A DNA stretch of 64,000 nucleotides from an uncultured Gammaproteobacteria bacterium (GCA_958295465.1 OY282353.1:2781001-2845000); one strand, 5' to 3'. Positions 8,951 through 18,160 are shown, counted from the stretch's first letter. Translations and numbers: made by a program. The notes: generated by a model not told the origin, from the sequence alone.

Positions 8951-10594
8951 CTACAGCGTCCAGACGACCACCTTGCGGCCGTCCTGCCGGCGCTCCTCGC
9001 TTCCACCCGCCTCGCCCTCGCTGCCCCGGCGGTCCTCCGTGCCCTCGCTACGCCGGCGCTCCTCCGCGCCGGCGCGGCGGTCGATCACCACCAGATGCCC
9101 TTCCTCCGCCCCGCACTTCTTCATGTACCCCAACGTCTGCTTCACGCCCTGCTCGATCGTGCCCCCGAGGCTCTTGCGGTCCGAGTCGCGCAGCACCTTG
9201 CACTCGACCACGAACCGCACCCACAGATCCGACGGCTGCCCCGCCTCCCGCGGCCACAGCACCAGCAGGTCCGTCCGGCCTCGCCCCAACCCGTACTCCC
9301 GTTCGATGCGGCCGCCGCCGTTCACCACCCGGTGCAGGTACGCCTGCAAGATGAGCTGCGGCCCCGCCTCGGGGTACTCGCCGAAGCGCCCCAGCCAGTG
9401 CCCGGAATGCTCCCCGAAGAAGGTGCGGAACGCCGTCAGCAGCTTGTCCATGTCCAGACGGCCATCGTCGTCCACGTACCACGCCACCTGTACGTCCAGG
9501 CTGCTTTGCAGGATGTAGCCCAGCTCCCGCGGCACCATCTCCGCATAGATCGGGTTCGCCATGCGCGGCGGCTCGCCGCCGTCGATGAGACCCAGGTCGC
9601 GGAGGTATTCGAGATCCCGAACCTGGTGCTGCGCCTCGCCGCCGCTCAGGATGGGCTCGACGACCCGCCGGACCCGCGCCTCCTCCAGCTTGTGCGCCAA
9701 CTGGTCCAGGTGCGTGCGCCGCGAGAGGATGAGCTCCTCCCGCGCCGTGTAGACGTCGTCCACTTCGATGGTCCGCGAGCGGTCCCGCCCCGCCTTGTTG
9801 TCGAAGCACGCCCCCGCACACAGCGCGTTCACCAGCCACGGCTGGCCCTGCGTCTGCGTCCATACCGCCTCCTGCGCCGACGACGAGAAGCGCTGGCCGG
9901 TCTCCTCCGTGTGCTGCGCCATCAGCGCCCGCGTCTCCGCTTCGGTGAAATCGCCCATGCGAAGCGACTTCGCCGCGACGTTGAACGGACTGCCGTCGGC
10001 GATGACCTCGCCGGTGCTCGACCGGATGCGGTAGTCGCGGATGTCGCGCACGCCGCACAGCACCACGCTCTGCGGGAAGCCCCCGGGGCGTTGCTGGTAG
10101 CCGGCGCGGAGCTGGCGCAGCACCGAGAGCAGGGTGTCGCCGACCAGCGAGTCGATCTCGTCGACCAGCAGCACCAGCGGCGTCGGGTTCGCCACGCACC
10201 AGCGGGCGAGCACCTGCCGCAAGGCATTGTTGGCGCCCGCCCTGACGAGCGTGTCCGGCCAGACGCCTTCCAGATAGTCGTCGCCGAGTAGCTCGGCGCT
10301 CATGGCCAGGCTGCTCAGGACGGCGCGCATGCCCTCCGCCACGTCGTCGCGCGCTACCTGGCCGACCTCGACGTTCACGTCCACGCACCGGAAGTCGCCC
10401 GTTTCGCCGCTGTTGAGCAGGTCGCGCAGGGCGATGAGGGCGGAGGTCTTGCCCGTCTGGCGCGGCGCGTGCAGCACGAAGTAGCGCTTGGTCCGAATCA
10501 GGTCCAGGAGTTCATCGACGTCCATCCGGTCCAGGGGCGGGATGGCGTAGTGGTTGTCCGGGCGCACCGGCCCTTCGGTGTTGAAGAAGCGCAT
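8951..10594 (-). CDS. AAA-like ATPase with C-terminal PD-(D/E)XK nuclease domain, copy 1
   Basis: Predicted NTP-driven nuclease or DNA-handling protein of unknown biological role. Residues 43-50 APRQTGKT are the Walker A motif, residues 139-150 (PLVLLVDEIDSL) Walker B, and a winged-helix-like middle region follows. The C-terminal domain has a PD-(D/E)XK signature: Asp442 in GRGRTD, then Glu464-Cys-Lys466. The last 40 residues are charged and end in VVVWTL. The open frame reaches upstream to 11119, but all three copies in the window share the ATG before RFFNTEG and the DNA similarity stops about 26 bases upstream, so 10594 is chosen. Length is 547 residues, identical to copies 2 and 3. Known relatives are annotated only as AAA-like or ATP-binding proteins. 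Confidence 0.88.
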   Translation of the reverse strand: MRFFNTEGPVRPDNHYAIPPLDRMDVDELLDLIRTKRYFVLHAPRQTGKTSALIALRDLLNSGETGDFRCVDVNVEVGQVARDDVAEGMRAVLSSLAMSAELLGDDYLEGVWPDTLVRAGANNALRQVLARWCVANPTPLVLLVDEIDSLVGDTLLSVLRQLRAGYQQRPGGFPQSVVLCGVRDIRDYRIRSSTGEVIADGSPFNVAAKSLRMGDFTEAETRALMAQHTEETGQRFSSSAQEAVWTQTQGQPWLVNALCAGACFDNKAGRDRSRTIEVDDVYTAREELILSRRTHLDQLAHKLEEARVRRVVEPILSGGEAQHQVRDLEYLRDLGLIDGGEPPRMANPIYAEMVPRELGYILQSSLDVQVAWYVDDDGRLDMDKLLTAFRTFFGEHSGHWLGRFGEYPEAGPQLILQAYLHRVVNGGGRIEREYGLGRGRTDLLVLWPREAGQPSDLWVRFVVECKVLRDSDRKSLGGTIEQGVKQTLGYMKKCGAEEGHLVVIDRRAGAEERRRSEGTEDRRGSEGEAGGSEERRQDGRKVVVWTL

Positions 10595-11009
10595 GGACCG
10601 ATTATGGCACTTGCCGCGCACTGCTGCGCCCACGTCGCCGAGCCATAAGCGCAGCGCCATCACTTCCGGATGCGCCATGGCGAAGCACGCCGGGAAGTTT
10701 CCCGGCTGGGAGGCGGTGTGCAGGAGATCCTGCCAAGGTGGCATGATCGAGGGGATGTGAACGCCGCTTGCGCACGGGTGTCGGTGGGCATGTTCGATCG
10801 TGTCCGCGGCGCGGCGCCCGGCCGGTTGAGCGGCCCGACCTGCTCCCGGCGGATCCGGGAGAGACCCGCGGCTCGCCTCCGCCCGCCGCGGGCGAAACGC
10901 CCCGCGGCGCACGTTCCTCCTCCATCGTCGTGCCCACCATGCGGTGGAAGTTGACCAGGAAGCTGCGAAGTCCGACTCTGTCGACTCTCCACCGGCACGG
11001 GACGACCTC
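10595..11009. other. Divergent intergenic region between ATPase/nuclease copy 1 and the Uma2 gene
   Basis: The first 26 bases are shared with the upstream edges of copies 2 and 3 and include a conserved CCGATTATGGCAC element that could belong to the promoter. The rest shows no recognisable gene, RNA or repeat. Confidence 0.5.
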
Positions 11010-12098
11010 ATGGCCGACACCGACTTCACCGGAACCGGCACTGCCGGCACGCCGCAACACCTGCGCATGCTGCGCACGGACGTTCCGCCCGCCTCCGAGC
11101 TGGCGTTCCCCGGCTGCACGCCCGTCCGCCTGCCCCGCGAGGCGCTCGAACTCTACGACGGGCGGCTGGAGTTCTGGGACGGCGCCACCGAGACCGCCTG
11201 GGTCTGCGAGCCCAACAGCCCTTACCACGAGAAGCCGGGGGGCGCGTTGCCGAGTCTGGTGGAGCGCATCGCCCAGGTGCGCGGCTCGCCCATCACCTGC
11301 TACGGCTCGATGGACCTGATGGTGCGTGACGAGGGGGGCTTGGCGTGGCGCATCCTGCAGGCGGACCAGTCGGTGTACCTGCATCCCGGACGGGCGCGGT
11401 TGCCGGGGGCGGTGGCGATGGAGGTGGGGGAGCACGACTTGCCGGACGTGGTGCTGGAGGTGGACCACACGACGGACGTGTACCGGGGGAAGCTGCGGCT
11501 GTACGAGGCGTGGGGGTTCCCGGAGGTGTGGGTGGAGGTGCCGAACTATCGGGCGGCGAGCCGACCGAAGCGCCGGCGCGCGGGGCTGACGATTCACGTG
11601 CTGGAGGGGGACGTGTACCGGGAGTCGCCGGAGAGCCGTGCGTTTCCGGGGTGGAGTGCGGAGGAGTTGCACGTGGCGTTCAACGAGCGGGTGCGTTCGG
11701 CGCGGACGTGTGCGGTGCTGGAGCGGGTGGGGGCTGTGTTGGGGGCGCGGGAGGGGACGGGACCGGACGACGATCCGATGCTGCGTTCCCTGCGCGGCCA
11801 GAGCCGGGAGGAAGGCAAGATAGTGGGCAAGGTGATAGGCAAGATGGAAGGCTTGGCGGAGGGCGAGCGCAAGGGCCGGACGGAAGGCCGGGCGGCTACT
11901 CTGGCGATGATGGCGCACCGGATACTGCTCTCGCGGAGGTTGGAAGTTTCGCCGGGGTTCCTGGCCGACCCGGTGTTCGCCGCATCGTCGGTGGATGCGG
12001 TGTTCGAGGCGGCGTCCGCCTGCAAGGACGAGGCGGAGCTCCTTGCCGCACTGCGCCCGCCGCGCAACCCGGGCGGTGGGGGCGGAACGAACGGCTGA
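11010..12098 (+). CDS. Uma2-family (DUF820) PD-(D/E)XK endonuclease-like protein
   Basis: Member of the Uma2/DUF820 family of predicted PD-(D/E)XK nucleases, which multiply in some genomes and whose role is unsettled. Seen here: VVLEVDHTTD and the YEAWGFPEVWVEV segment, which match the family's conserved core (VVEVLSxxT-like strand and YxxxGVxExWxV). After the domain, a C-terminal region of about 120 residues is rich in Glu, Gly and Lys (EEGKIVGKVIGK, EGERKGRTEG), likely helical. Start is uncertain: the ATG at 11010 gives 362 residues; an upstream ATG at 10944 is possible. It diverges from ATPase/nuclease copy 1 and converges on copy 2. Confidence 0.85.
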   Translation: MADTDFTGTGTAGTPQHLRMLRTDVPPASELAFPGCTPVRLPREALELYDGRLEFWDGATETAWVCEPNSPYHEKPGGALPSLVERIAQVRGSPITCYGSMDLMVRDEGGLAWRILQADQSVYLHPGRARLPGAVAMEVGEHDLPDVVLEVDHTTDVYRGKLRLYEAWGFPEVWVEVPNYRAASRPKRRRAGLTIHVLEGDVYRESPESRAFPGWSAEELHVAFNERVRSARTCAVLERVGAVLGAREGTGPDDDPMLRSLRGQSREEGKIVGKVIGKMEGLAEGERKGRTEGRAATLAMMAHRILLSRRLEVSPGFLADPVFAASSVDAVFEAASACKDEAELLAALRPPRNPGGGGGTNG

Positions 12099-12232
12099 CG
12101 CCTGCTGTCGTGTCTCTATTTTCTTTACGTTGGAACCCCCGGGGTTTGGCCGGATGATTCCGTTGGTGGGTTTCCTGGGAAGATGGAAGCAAGTTCGCCA
12201 CGGCGCGGCGCACTCGCCGCGTGGACGATGCG

Positions 12233-13876
12233 CTACAGCGTCCAGACGACCACCTCGCGGCCGTCCTGCCGGCGCTCCTCGCTTCCACCCGCCTCGCCCT
12301 CGCTGCCCTGGCGGTCCTCCGTGTCCTCGCTGCGCCGGCGCTCCTCCGCGCCGGTTCGGCGGTCGATCACCACCAGATGCCCTTCCTCCGCACCGCACTT
12401 CTTCATGTACCCCAACGTCTGCTTCACCCCGCCCTCGATCGTGCCGGCGAGGCTCTTGCGGTCCGAATCGCGCAACACCTTGCACTCGACCACGAACCGC
12501 TCCCACAGGTCCGACGGCTGACCCGCCTCCCGCGGCCACAGCACCAGCAGGTCCGTCCGGCCTCGCCCCAACCCGTACTCCCGCTCGATGCGGCCGCCGC
12601 CGTTCACCACCCGCTGCAAGTACGCCTGCAAGATGAGCTGCGGACCGGCCTCCCGGTACTTCCCCAGATGGTCGAGCCAGTGCTCCGCGTGCTCCCCGAA
12701 GAAGGTGCGGAACGCCGTCAGCAGCTTCGTCATGTCCAGCCGACCATCGTCGTCCACGTACCACGCCACCCGCACGTCCAGGCTGTCCTGCAACACGTAG
12801 CCCAGCTCCCGCGGCACCACCTCCCGGTAAATCGGGTTCGCCATGCGCGGCGGCGAATCCGGCGCCAGCAGCCCCAGGTCGCGCACGTACTCCAGATCGC
12901 GGGCATGGTGCCGCACATCGCCGCCACTCAGGATGGGCTCGACGACCCGTCGTACCCGTTCCTCCTCCAGCTTGTGCGCCAACTGGTCCAGGTGCGTGCG
13001 CCGCGAGAGAATCAACTCCTCGCGCGCCGCGTAGATATCGTCCACTTCGATGGTCCGCGAGCGGTCCCGCCCCGCCTTGTTGTCGAAGCACGTCCCCGCG
13101 CACAGCGCGTTCACCAGCCACGGCTGGCCCCGGGTCTGCGTCCACACCGAATCCAGCGCCGCCGCCGAGAAGCGCTGTCCGGTCTCCTCCGTGTGCTGCG
13201 CCATCAGGGCGTGCGTCTCCGCTTCGGTGAAGTCGCCCATGCGAAGCGACTTCGCCGCGACGTTGAAGGGGCTGCCGCCGGCGATGACCTCGCCGGTGCT
13301 CGATCGGATGCGGTAGTCGCGGATGTCACGCACCCCGCATAGCACCACGCTCTGCGGGAAGCCTTCGGGACGATGCTCGTAGCCGGCGCGGAGCTGGCGC
13401 AGCACTGAGAGCAGGGTGTCGCCGACCAGCGAGTCGATCTCGTCGACCAGCAGCACCAGCGGCGTCGGGTTCGCCACGCACCAGCGGGCGAGCAGCTCCT
13501 TGAGGGCGTCTTCCGGCCCCGCCTTCGCCAGGACGTCCGGCCACACCTCGTCCGGGTAGCCGTCGCCCAGCCGCCGCGCGTTCATGGCCAGGCCACTGAG
13601 GACGGCGCGAATGCCCCGCGCCACATCATCGCGTGCCACCTGGGCGGGTTCGACGTTCACGTTCACGCACCGGAAGTGGCCCACTTCGCCGCTGTTGAGC
13701 AGGTCGCGCAGAGCGATGAGCGCGGAGGTCTTGCCGGTCTGGCGCGGCGCGTGCAGCACGAAGTAGCGCTTGGCCCGAATCAGGCCTAGCAGTTCCTCCA
13801 CGTCCACCCGGTCCAGCGACTGGATGGCGTAGTGCTCGTCCGGGCGCACCGGCCCTTCGGTGTTGAAGAAGCGCAT
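12233..13876 (-). CDS. AAA-like ATPase with C-terminal PD-(D/E)XK nuclease domain, copy 2
   Basis: Second 547-residue paralogue, with the same Walker A (APRQTGKT), Walker B (PLVLLVDEIDSL) and C-terminal GRGRTD...ECK nuclease signature as copy 1. It differs most between residues 72 and 132, the stretch between the P-loop helix and Walker B; elsewhere it is nearly the same. The shared ATG at 13876 is taken as start. Unlike copy 1, its upstream neighbour is a truncated permease 3' end, an arrangement mirrored by copy 3 and the full permease, so this copy belongs to a segmental duplication. Function unknown. Confidence 0.88.
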   Translation of the reverse strand: MRFFNTEGPVRPDEHYAIQSLDRVDVEELLGLIRAKRYFVLHAPRQTGKTSALIALRDLLNSGEVGHFRCVNVNVEPAQVARDDVARGIRAVLSGLAMNARRLGDGYPDEVWPDVLAKAGPEDALKELLARWCVANPTPLVLLVDEIDSLVGDTLLSVLRQLRAGYEHRPEGFPQSVVLCGVRDIRDYRIRSSTGEVIAGGSPFNVAAKSLRMGDFTEAETHALMAQHTEETGQRFSAAALDSVWTQTRGQPWLVNALCAGTCFDNKAGRDRSRTIEVDDIYAAREELILSRRTHLDQLAHKLEEERVRRVVEPILSGGDVRHHARDLEYVRDLGLLAPDSPPRMANPIYREVVPRELGYVLQDSLDVRVAWYVDDDGRLDMTKLLTAFRTFFGEHAEHWLDHLGKYREAGPQLILQAYLQRVVNGGGRIEREYGLGRGRTDLLVLWPREAGQPSDLWERFVVECKVLRDSDRKSLAGTIEGGVKQTLGYMKKCGAEEGHLVVIDRRTGAEERRRSEDTEDRQGSEGEAGGSEERRQDGREVVVWTL

Positions 13877-13957
13877 GGGCCGATTATGGCACCTGCCGCG
13901 TGCCCGTTGGGCCAGGGACACGAGCATCCTTGAACCGGGGACCATCCATGGTCCGTA

Positions 13958-14230
13958 TCACCGCCTGCGCCAAGCCTGGGTGCGGCGTTGGAGGAACTTC
14001 GCCACGAGGAAATGCGCGAGGCGCACCGAGACCGCGGTGTAGAAGATCATCATCCCCATGGCCGCGGCAGGGGCGACGTCACCCGCGTCGTCCATGTTCA
14101 GCACCGCGACGGAGGCCAGCGTCGTGTCCGGGCCGTAGAGGAACACCATCGCGGACACCGTCGTCATCGCGTTCACGAACAGGTGGATCACGATGTCGAG
14201 GATCGCGGGCAGGCACACCGGCACTGTCAC
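13958..14230 (-). pseudogene. Truncated 3' end of ABC permease gene (duplicate of the gene at 28270-29979)
   Basis: About 90 C-terminal residues of a FbpB-type permease (VTVPVCLPAILDIV to the terminal QRRTQAWRRR) are kept, matching the full gene at 28.3 kb with only a few substitutions. Homology stops after GTCAC at 14230; the bases beyond it are unrelated and run into the IS4 element. Without its N-terminal 480 residues and start it cannot be functional. Confidence 0.9.
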
Positions 14231-14327
14231 TCCGCCCTCGTCATTCTCCCAACCCGGCATAGCCGGGACCAAATACCGGTTGGCGGAAGAATCTTTGTCG
14301 TTTTGTCGAAGACTTCACGGGTAAGTG

Positions 14328-15603
14328 ACCACTGCTGTCCCATAAAGTTCAGGTGAATTTCAGCCTGAGTTGCGGCGGCGGGTCTGGGGGTGTTGATTGT
14401 GTCTCCAGGAGATCCATCATTGGGCGACGATCGAACAGGTTCAGTTGGAGCACCCGCAAAATCTCGTACAAACTCCAACTTGATCGGTTGACGAACTTGA
14501 TGTACGAAAGCAACAGATATACGCACATCGCAATCCAGAGCTGCGTCAATACTGCATTGCGCGATGTACCGACAAAACTCTTCACCTTCAGATGTTGCTT
14601 GATCCACTTGAAAAACAACTCTATCTGCCATCTTGCCTTGTAAATGTCCGCAATGGTCTTCGCCGACAAGTCGAAGTTGTTCGTCAAGAAGACGTAGTGT
14701 TTGCCCGTCTCAGCGTCCCGGTATCCGATTCGGCGCAACGCCCCAGGATACCTCTTCGCACCATGCGTACTCGTCAACACGATGATTTGATCGCTGGTGA
14801 GGCCCTGCCTTCGCTTCACCGCACGACGTTCCCGAACCGCATACCTGATCCCCTTCTTCATGCGGGTGACAAGAGAAATTCCCTGTGTATTCAGGTGCTT
14901 GAGCCACGCGAAGTCCACATACGCACGGTCCGCCACCACAATGCTCCCTCTCGGCACTTCCAACACTCTCGCCGCCTCAATGTCCGACCTCTTGCCGTCG
15001 GTGATGCGCACAAACGTCGGCAGATACCCTCCGTGGTCAATGCCCACATGCAACTTCACCGCACCCTTCGTCTGCTTGAACTTCGCCCACGGAAACATCG
15101 ACAAGCACAAGTCCACGGTGGACGCATCCAACGAGTACAGCTTGCTCTTGAAGCGAAAGCCATGACCCGGCGCCGACCTCTGACAGCGCGCCAACACCCG
15201 CTCGAACATCCTCTCATAGAGCCGGTACGGTTGTTCCTCGTTCACACGGGCCAACGAAGACCTCGTTACGCTGCCGACCCCCAGGTGGTAGAGCTTGTGG
15301 GGATGCGTAGCCAGATTGGCCACGATGTCGCGCAGGCTGCTCCGCCCCGACAACTGCGCCATGAACATCGCCACAAACTGGTTCCAGCGCGTCATCTTGC
15401 GCAACTTTCGCCCCTTGTGGTGTTGCGCCGCATCCCTCTCGAATTCATGTCTCGGCACCAACTTGAGAAATTGCGCCAACACGGTATTATTGTGGGCCAT
15501 GGACCTGGATCTCCTGTGATTTGGTTGCTTTCGCAAACTCAATCATAACATCACAGGATGATTCAGGTCCTCTTTCACGCACACTTTGTGGGACAGCAGT
15601 GGT
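14328..15603 (-). mobile_element. IS4-family insertion sequence with imperfect 20-bp terminal inverted repeats
   Basis: The ends are ACCACTGCTGTCCCATAAAG at 14328-14347 and its near-perfect inverse at 15584-15603 (one mismatch). One transposase gene fills the 1276-bp element. A clear target duplication is not visible; GGTAAG occurs at both edges but does not fit the inverted-repeat boundaries cleanly. The element sits six bases from the degenerate last CRISPR repeat on one side and about 100 bases from the truncated permease on the other. Confidence 0.9.
14349..15500 (-). CDS. IS4-family DDE transposase
   Basis: Catalyses cut-and-paste transposition of the surrounding element. The DDE triad is visible: Asp in LDASTVD, Asp in VVADRAYVD, and Glu in the IS4-specific Y-x2-R-x3-E-x6-K motif (YKARWQIELFFKWIKQ). 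The ATG at 15500 is preceded by AGGAGAT at suitable spacing and is preferred over the frame's earlier start at 15542. The product of 383 residues is complete and uninterrupted, so the element may still be active. Confidence 0.92.
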   Translation of the reverse strand: MAHNNTVLAQFLKLVPRHEFERDAAQHHKGRKLRKMTRWNQFVAMFMAQLSGRSSLRDIVANLATHPHKLYHLGVGSVTRSSLARVNEEQPYRLYERMFERVLARCQRSAPGHGFRFKSKLYSLDASTVDLCLSMFPWAKFKQTKGAVKLHVGIDHGGYLPTFVRITDGKRSDIEAARVLEVPRGSIVVADRAYVDFAWLKHLNTQGISLVTRMKKGIRYAVRERRAVKRRQGLTSDQIIVLTSTHGAKRYPGALRRIGYRDAETGKHYVFLTNNFDLSAKTIADIYKARWQIELFFKWIKQHLKVKSFVGTSRNAVLTQLWIAMCVYLLLSYIKFVNRSSWSLYEILRVLQLNLFDRRPMMDLLETQSTPPDPPPQLRLKFT

Positions 15604-15609
15604 AAGAGA

Positions 15610-16153
15610 CTAACCCCTCATGGGGAACGATCACCGGAAGTCCCGGCCCTTGTTGAAGGGCGGATCCGTCGCCTCCTAACCCCTCATGGGGAACGATTAC
15701 TCGCTCTGAGCATCAGCCCTGAAAGCCTTTGACGTACTCCTAACCCCTCATGGGGAACGATTACGTCAGTCGATCCGCTGCCCTCCCCTCGCCCGGATCG
15801 ACTCCTAACCCCTCATGGGGAACGATTACACGGCGTGAACGGCCGAGCCGAGCGCCATACGGCCACTCCTAACCCCTCATGGGGAACGATTACCGGCTTG
15901 CTTCGGCGCGAATGCACCAAGAACTACAACTCCTAACCCCTCATGGGGAACGATTACCGAGCCACGTCGAGGTGCTGCTCGACCGCGACGACCTGCTCCT
16001 AACCCCTCATGGGGAACGATTACGCCCCGCCCACGCCGCGCGTTCGAGCGTCCAGCGCTGCTCCTAACCCCTCATGGGGAACGATTACCCGTGGCGTTGG
16101 TGAACGGCTTGGTCCGCTCCCACTGCTCCTAACCCCTCATGGGGAACGATTAC
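15610..16153 (-). CRISPR. CRISPR array of the type I-D system: nine 28-bp repeats (the last degenerate), eight spacers
   Basis: Repeats on the + strand start CTCCTAAC and end GAACGATTAC around the palindromic core CCCCTCATGGGG. They begin at 15673, 15737, 15802, 15866, 15930, 15996, 16061 and 16126; a further copy at 15610-15634 lacks the first three bases and has GATCAC instead of GATTAC. Spacers are 36-38 bp and all different. The degenerate repeat marks the leader-distal end, so the array is transcribed on the minus strand, away from cas2, with repeat RNA beginning GTAATCGTT. The palindrome would give the stem recognised by Cas6. The array stops six bases from the IS4 element. Confidence 0.98.
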
Positions 16154-16282
16154 CATCTGAAAAGCAACATCATACAGACAGAACAACTTGCTGGATTCAA
16201 TGATCATGGTGGGATCCAGGGGATATTTGGCTACGCGCTCCCAGCGATTATGCACCACCAAGGCGGGTAGTAACATCAGAGC
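16154..16282 (-). promoter_or_regulatory. Probable CRISPR leader
   Basis: The 129 bases between the stop of cas2 and the first intact repeat are more AT-rich than the array and lack repeats. Orientation follows from the degenerate repeat at the opposite end. Leader function (promoter and spacer integration site) is inferred from position only. Confidence 0.6.
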
Positions 16283-16582
16283 TCAAAGAATATCTGCTCC
16301 GTGCAAATGGTGCGCGTGATCCTCCATTTCCAGAACGCCATTGGATTCATTTTTTCGCAGTATGGATACCGATATGTTATGACGATTCTCGGAAATGACC
16401 TCCATGAGTCTGTCATCGGCCGTTGCGACTTTGGAGATCTCTCCGCGCAGTCTTTTGAGTTCAGACATGGGCAAATCACCGGCGAAGACGGAATTCTGCT
16501 CGTGGATCAGGTATTTGGACAGAATCTTTCTGAATTTTTCTGTTCTCTCCGCCTGTACGTTGTAAGCGACAAGTACATACAT
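16283..16582 (-). CDS. cas2: CRISPR-associated endonuclease Cas2
   Basis: Subunit of the Cas1-Cas2 integrase that inserts new spacers at the leader end. The 99-residue product begins MYVLVAYNVQ, the ferredoxin-like first strand with the family's Tyr-Asn/Asp position, followed by RTEKFRKILSKYL and the second strand QNSVFAGDL. The frame extends upstream to 16783, but that part overlaps cas1 antisense to nothing similar in Cas2; the ATG at 16582, two bases after the cas1 stop, is the start. Translationally linked to cas1. Confidence 0.95.
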   Translation of the reverse strand: MYVLVAYNVQAERTEKFRKILSKYLIHEQNSVFAGDLPMSELKRLRGEISKVATADDRLMEVISENRHNISVSILRKNESNGVLEMEDHAHHLHGADIL

Positions 16583-16584
16583 GA

Positions 16585-17559
16585 TTACACCTTGCGCAAC
16601 CATGGCCGGTATGGCGCCAGGGAGAGCATGTGGCGTTCGAGTGCGAACGCTTGCTCGAAAATCGACGATCTCATGGATTTTTTGTCGTTCGCACGCGTTT
16701 CCGTCTTCGATACCCACGCTTGCAGGGTCGCCTGTCTTCCTGCCTGTGAAAGGCGGCAAACGCCATTCTCTTGATGAAACCAATCTTCCCGGAGTCTACT
16801 GCGAAGCACAGTCTCGAAGATCAATGTGTCGCATATTGCCGGCTTGAAGATTTCGGACAAATCCAGCGCAAGGGAATGACGTGCCTCCCTTGGCGAGTGC
16901 AGAAAAGAGATGCTGTCATCCAGATGCGTCTTCGCTATTTCATTTCGAGTCATCGTGTACGCCAGACCGTTGAACCAGGATATGAGGCAGTTGATTCTGT
17001 TGTTGGGTGGTCTCCGTTTGCGAGGTCCGAACTCCAACCTGGTATCGATTACGGGCCATGCCATGTAGTACCAACCCTTGGCACTGCCTTCGAATCCCAT
17101 CAACTCGTTTATAGATTGCGCCCTTGAAAGATCTTTCCTGATTTTCTGAATCTTGTCGATGAACAAATCGACTTCCGTATTGCCACGATAGGATCGATAG
17201 CGCAGATTGACGATCATATTGCCGAGAGCACCCTCGACAAAGGAGCGCGCCAGGAACATCGCTTTTTCCGGATCCAGTGCATGTTCTGCCTGCGCGAGAC
17301 GCACGCGGCCGGCAGCAGGGGAACGCACCGGCTCGAAGGTTCCGGAAACGTTGCCGTACCAATCCAGAACTGTGACGCGAACACCACTTTTCCCGAAAAG
17401 ACTGAGGAGTCGCGTCGTCAGTCCAGCTTCACCTGTAACCACTACGTGCCTGAGACCGGATACTGGAATGCGCCGCTTCGGTGTGTCCGGGATTCGTACG
17501 AGAAGCGTGGATCCCTCTCTCGCCAGCTTGGCGTCCTTGGTGAGATACAGTGTTTCCAT
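16585..17559 (-). CDS. cas1: CRISPR-associated endonuclease Cas1
   Basis: Integrase of CRISPR adaptation. The 324-residue protein from the ATG at 17559 shows the catalytic metal ligands Glu157 (MGFEGSAKGWYY), His221 (SFLHSP) and Asp233/Glu236 (ALDLSEIFKP). The start codon overlaps the stop of cas4 by one base (TGATG), so the two are translationally coupled; the longer frame start at 17601 lies inside cas4 and is less likely. Present with cas4 and cas2 as a complete adaptation module. Confidence 0.96.
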   Translation of the reverse strand: METLYLTKDAKLAREGSTLLVRIPDTPKRRIPVSGLRHVVVTGEAGLTTRLLSLFGKSGVRVTVLDWYGNVSGTFEPVRSPAAGRVRLAQAEHALDPEKAMFLARSFVEGALGNMIVNLRYRSYRGNTEVDLFIDKIQKIRKDLSRAQSINELMGFEGSAKGWYYMAWPVIDTRLEFGPRKRRPPNNRINCLISWFNGLAYTMTRNEIAKTHLDDSISFLHSPREARHSLALDLSEIFKPAICDTLIFETVLRSRLREDWFHQENGVCRLSQAGRQATLQAWVSKTETRANDKKSMRSSIFEQAFALERHMLSLAPYRPWLRKV

Positions 17560-18062
17560 CAAGTCATCCCGCACAAAAATCGATACGAACAGGACGTGCA
17601 CAGCTTTTTCCGTTTCGCTGGCGGCGGATCGGACTGTCTGTTCAACGCCGCGAGTTTGTGCGCCAGATCGAGCATTTCATCAACAACTTCCCGATCGATG
17701 ACGACCGGTCGGCTACGGCGCTCCTCGATGATGTCGTTTTGGGCTCGCCACGGCTGTCCGGTGGATGCCCAAAGCAGCAAGGCGTAGAACGCCGTCTGCC
17801 GGGAGACGGCTGTTTTTGCGCCGGAGCGGGCCTTCGCCTCCACGACGATCCGGTTTTGCCAGTCGATTCGATCCGGTGCGAGTCCTATCAAGCCTTCGAC
17901 GGATCGATCTCGTGGTCTGCTCGTCTCATGCATGACCGTACCGTTGGCCATGCGTTCGTCAAGATGCGCGTAGTCGATCCGGTTCAGATGGAACCATGCC
18001 CTTCTCGTACATAATGAGATGTGCTGAAAATGCAATCCGTGCAGTTCTTCCGTTTCCACCAA
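17559..18062 (-). CDS. cas4: CRISPR-associated exonuclease Cas4
   Basis: Iron-sulfur RecB-type nuclease that trims prespacers and helps select PAM-flanked ones. Cys18 and the C-terminal Cys155, Cys158, Cys164 are the four cluster ligands; Asp67 with Glu75-Ala-Lys77 forms the PD-(D/E)XK site, and SRQTAFYALLL matches the QxxxY motif. At 167 residues it is a compact, complete Cas4. It overlaps cas1 by one base and follows cas3 after a 98-base gap. Confidence 0.93.
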   Translation of the reverse strand: MVETEELHGLHFQHISLCTRRAWFHLNRIDYAHLDERMANGTVMHETSRPRDRSVEGLIGLAPDRIDWQNRIVVEAKARSGAKTAVSRQTAFYALLLWASTGQPWRAQNDIIEERRSRPVVIDREVVDEMLDLAHKLAALNRQSDPPPAKRKKLCTSCSYRFLCGMT

Positions 18063-18160
18063 GCGGGAGAATTCAATGATCTCCGAGGGTATTGCATCCG
18101 ACTATTCCATGCAGTTGCCGTATCTCTCGTCGCTCATCTTCATCGGGTGTTTCCTGCAAC

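Larger units (their letters stand above)
12222..14230. repeat. Long direct repeat A (left copy) flanking the CRISPR-Cas locus
   Basis: This segment, from TGGACGATG before the stop of ATPase/nuclease copy 2 to the point where the ABC permease homology breaks, is repeated in the same orientation at 26531-28542. It contains copy 2 of the ATPase/nuclease gene, the shared intergenic spacer and the last ~91 codons of the permease. In the translated permease part I count six differences in the last 90 residues, so the duplication is not recent. The IS4 element, CRISPR array and all cas genes lie between the two copies. Confidence 0.85.

Noticed and set aside
8777..13342. Plus-strand ORFs of 373-504 codons opposite ATPase/nuclease copies 1 and 2
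   Set aside because: They are reverse shadows of the repeated gene; the minus-strand frame carries Walker and nuclease motifs.
14319..15606. GGTAAG as target-site duplication of the IS4 element
   Set aside because: Taking it as duplication would place the element's ends off the symmetrical inverted repeats; likely chance.
15879..16203. Short ORFs (62-64 codons) inside the CRISPR array
   Set aside because: They arise from the repeat sequence read through spacers and have no protein family features.
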